Of a stretch of 7,298 bases of DNA, positions 6,678-7,298 are shown piece by piece (positions within the stretch are counted from its first letter, which is position 1; every line of letters begins with the position of its first letter). Below the pieces are notes generated by a model. It did no database searches and was not told where the DNA came from. It saw only the letters and a list, made by a program, of their open reading frames with translations. Origin of the DNA: Chitinophagaceae bacterium. Lineage in GTDB: Bacteria > Bacteroidota > Bacteroidia > Chitinophagales > UBA10324. The translations under genes were made by a program, and so were the position numbers. The stretch covers positions 1 through 7,298 of the forward strand of contig JAHEZG010000202.1 in the NCBI GenBank assembly GCA_023251195.1, given 5' to 3'.

Positions 6678-6848
6678 CACACACTCCAATTCATATCTGT
6701 ACTTAATTTTATCGTGCATACTAAATCTGTTTGCAACATTGAATTGAATTTCAAAAATTTTCCATTTCGTATTTGTACAATTTTTACTGGCAAAAACTGA
6801 ATTGCCAACTTACTGTTATTTTAGTGGCCTCAATTTAAACTCAGCACA
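6678..6848. other. Intergenic region between msrA and purB
   Basis: This 171-base, AT-rich spacer has no credible gene. It contains a small hairpin, TGGCAA 6788-6793 with TTGCCA 6802-6807 (6-bp stem, 8-base loop), without a following T-run. A 10-base direct repeat, ACATTGAATT, occurs at 6736-6745 and again at 6846-6855, where it spans the purB TTG start. I found no -33/-7 pair with good spacing, although the purB promoter probably lies here. Confidence 0.4.
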
Positions 6849-7298
6849 TTGAATTCATTAAAAGCCATTTCACCAATTGACGGCAGATACTTCAGGCAAA
6901 CTGAACCACTCACTAATTATTTTTCAGAATATGCACTGATTCGTTATCGTGTTTTTGTGGAGGTTGAATATTTTATTGCGCTGTGCGAAATTCCATTGCC
7001 ACAACTTTCATTCATTGACAAAAAACAATTCGAATCGCTTCGAAATATTTACCGGAATTTTTCAGAAGCAGATGCAACCGCAATAAAAGAAATTGAAAAG
7101 ACCACCAATCACGATGTGAAAGCTGTGGAATATTTTCTGAAAAATAATTTCGAACAATTGGGATTAAGCAAGTACAAAGAATTTATTCATTTCGGTTTAA
7201 CATCGCAGGATATAAATAATACTGCCATTCCGATTTCAATAAAGGAGGCCATGCAACATGTAATGCTCCCTGCTTTGGCCAATGTGATAGACATTTTA
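6849..7298 (+). CDS. purB: Adenylosuccinate lyase PurB (N-terminal 150 residues; 3' end outside window)
   Basis: PurB cleaves SAICAR to AICAR and adenylosuccinate to AMP, each time releasing fumarate, in de novo purine synthesis; it is a cytoplasmic homotetramer. The visible part opens (M)NSLKAISPIDGRY, followed by YFSEYALIRYRVFVEVEYF at about 24-42, TTNHDVKAVEYFL at 85-97 with the conserved His88, and HFGLTSQDINNTA at 114-126 with the TSxD substrate-contact motif. These match the E. coli-type PurB of roughly 450 residues, so about a third is present. The start must be TTG 6849. The frame is open only from 6825, just after TAG 6822-6824, contains no ATG before the conserved AISPIDGRY, and the family normally begins a few residues ahead of that motif. 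The frame is intact to the edge. Confidence 0.93.
   Translation, partial: MNSLKAISPIDGRYFRQTEPLTNYFSEYALIRYRVFVEVEYFIALCEIPLPQLSFIDKKQFESLRNIYRNFSEADATAIKEIEKTTNHDVKAVEYFLKNNFEQLGLSKYKEFIHFGLTSQDINNTAIPISIKEAMQHVMLPALANVIDIL

Noticed and set aside
6788..6807. Intrinsic terminator of msrA
   Set aside because: The stem is only six base pairs and no T-run follows it on the plus strand, so it does not meet the usual pattern.
6611..6808. 65-codon minus-strand frame across the msrA 3' end and spacer
   Set aside because: It overlaps the conserved MsrA C-terminus and resembles no known small protein.
1..7298. A defence island, prophage, transposon or biosynthetic cluster
   Set aside because: Every sizeable open frame belongs to a housekeeping or envelope family or is a small helical-repeat protein; no transposase, integrase, tRNA or terminal repeats of a transposon were seen.

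Overview
The window reads as an ordinary housekeeping and cell-envelope stretch from a Bacteroidota chromosome, probably of the Chitinophagales/Sphingobacteriales kind. The grounds are the AT-rich composition, near absence of Shine-Dalgarno sequences, a TamL-type lipoprotein Omp85 protein, the divergent tamL/SpoU-methyltransferase pair, and lipoprotein signals ending in Ser-Cys. The taxon is an inference from gene types, not a sequence search.

Layout. Positions 1-94 hold the possible 3' tail of an upstream plus-strand gene. A small helical-repeat protein (117-641, +) follows, and its 3' end overlaps by 21 bases that of a convergent, secreted HtrA-type serine protease (621-2015, -). Next on the minus strand come miaE, a diiron tRNA hydroxylase (2166-2747), and tamL, an outer-membrane Omp85/TamA-like lipoprotein (2863-5190). 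The 115-base gap between tamL and miaE is almost filled by an imperfect inverted repeat whose arms are built on a 14-base period. tamL is divergent from a SpoU/TrmH-family RNA methyltransferase (5193-5951, +) with only two bases between the start codons. A lipoprotein methionine sulfoxide reductase MsrA (6006-6677, +) follows. The window ends inside purB, adenylosuccinate lyase, which starts at a TTG codon (6849 to the edge, +).

How the genes relate. TamL, the HtrA-like protease and lipoprotein MsrA all act in the cell envelope: outer-membrane protein assembly, periplasmic proteolysis and repair of oxidised methionine. MiaE and the SpoU methyltransferase are RNA-modification enzymes, and PurB belongs to purine synthesis. 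I see no single pathway uniting the genes, and no mobile element, phage, CRISPR array, tRNA, rRNA or defence system. No new multi-gene system is evident. The items most worth a second look are the inverted repeat between tamL and miaE, the abutting tamL/methyltransferase starts with promoter-like sequences inside each other's coding regions, and the unassigned middle region of the protease.
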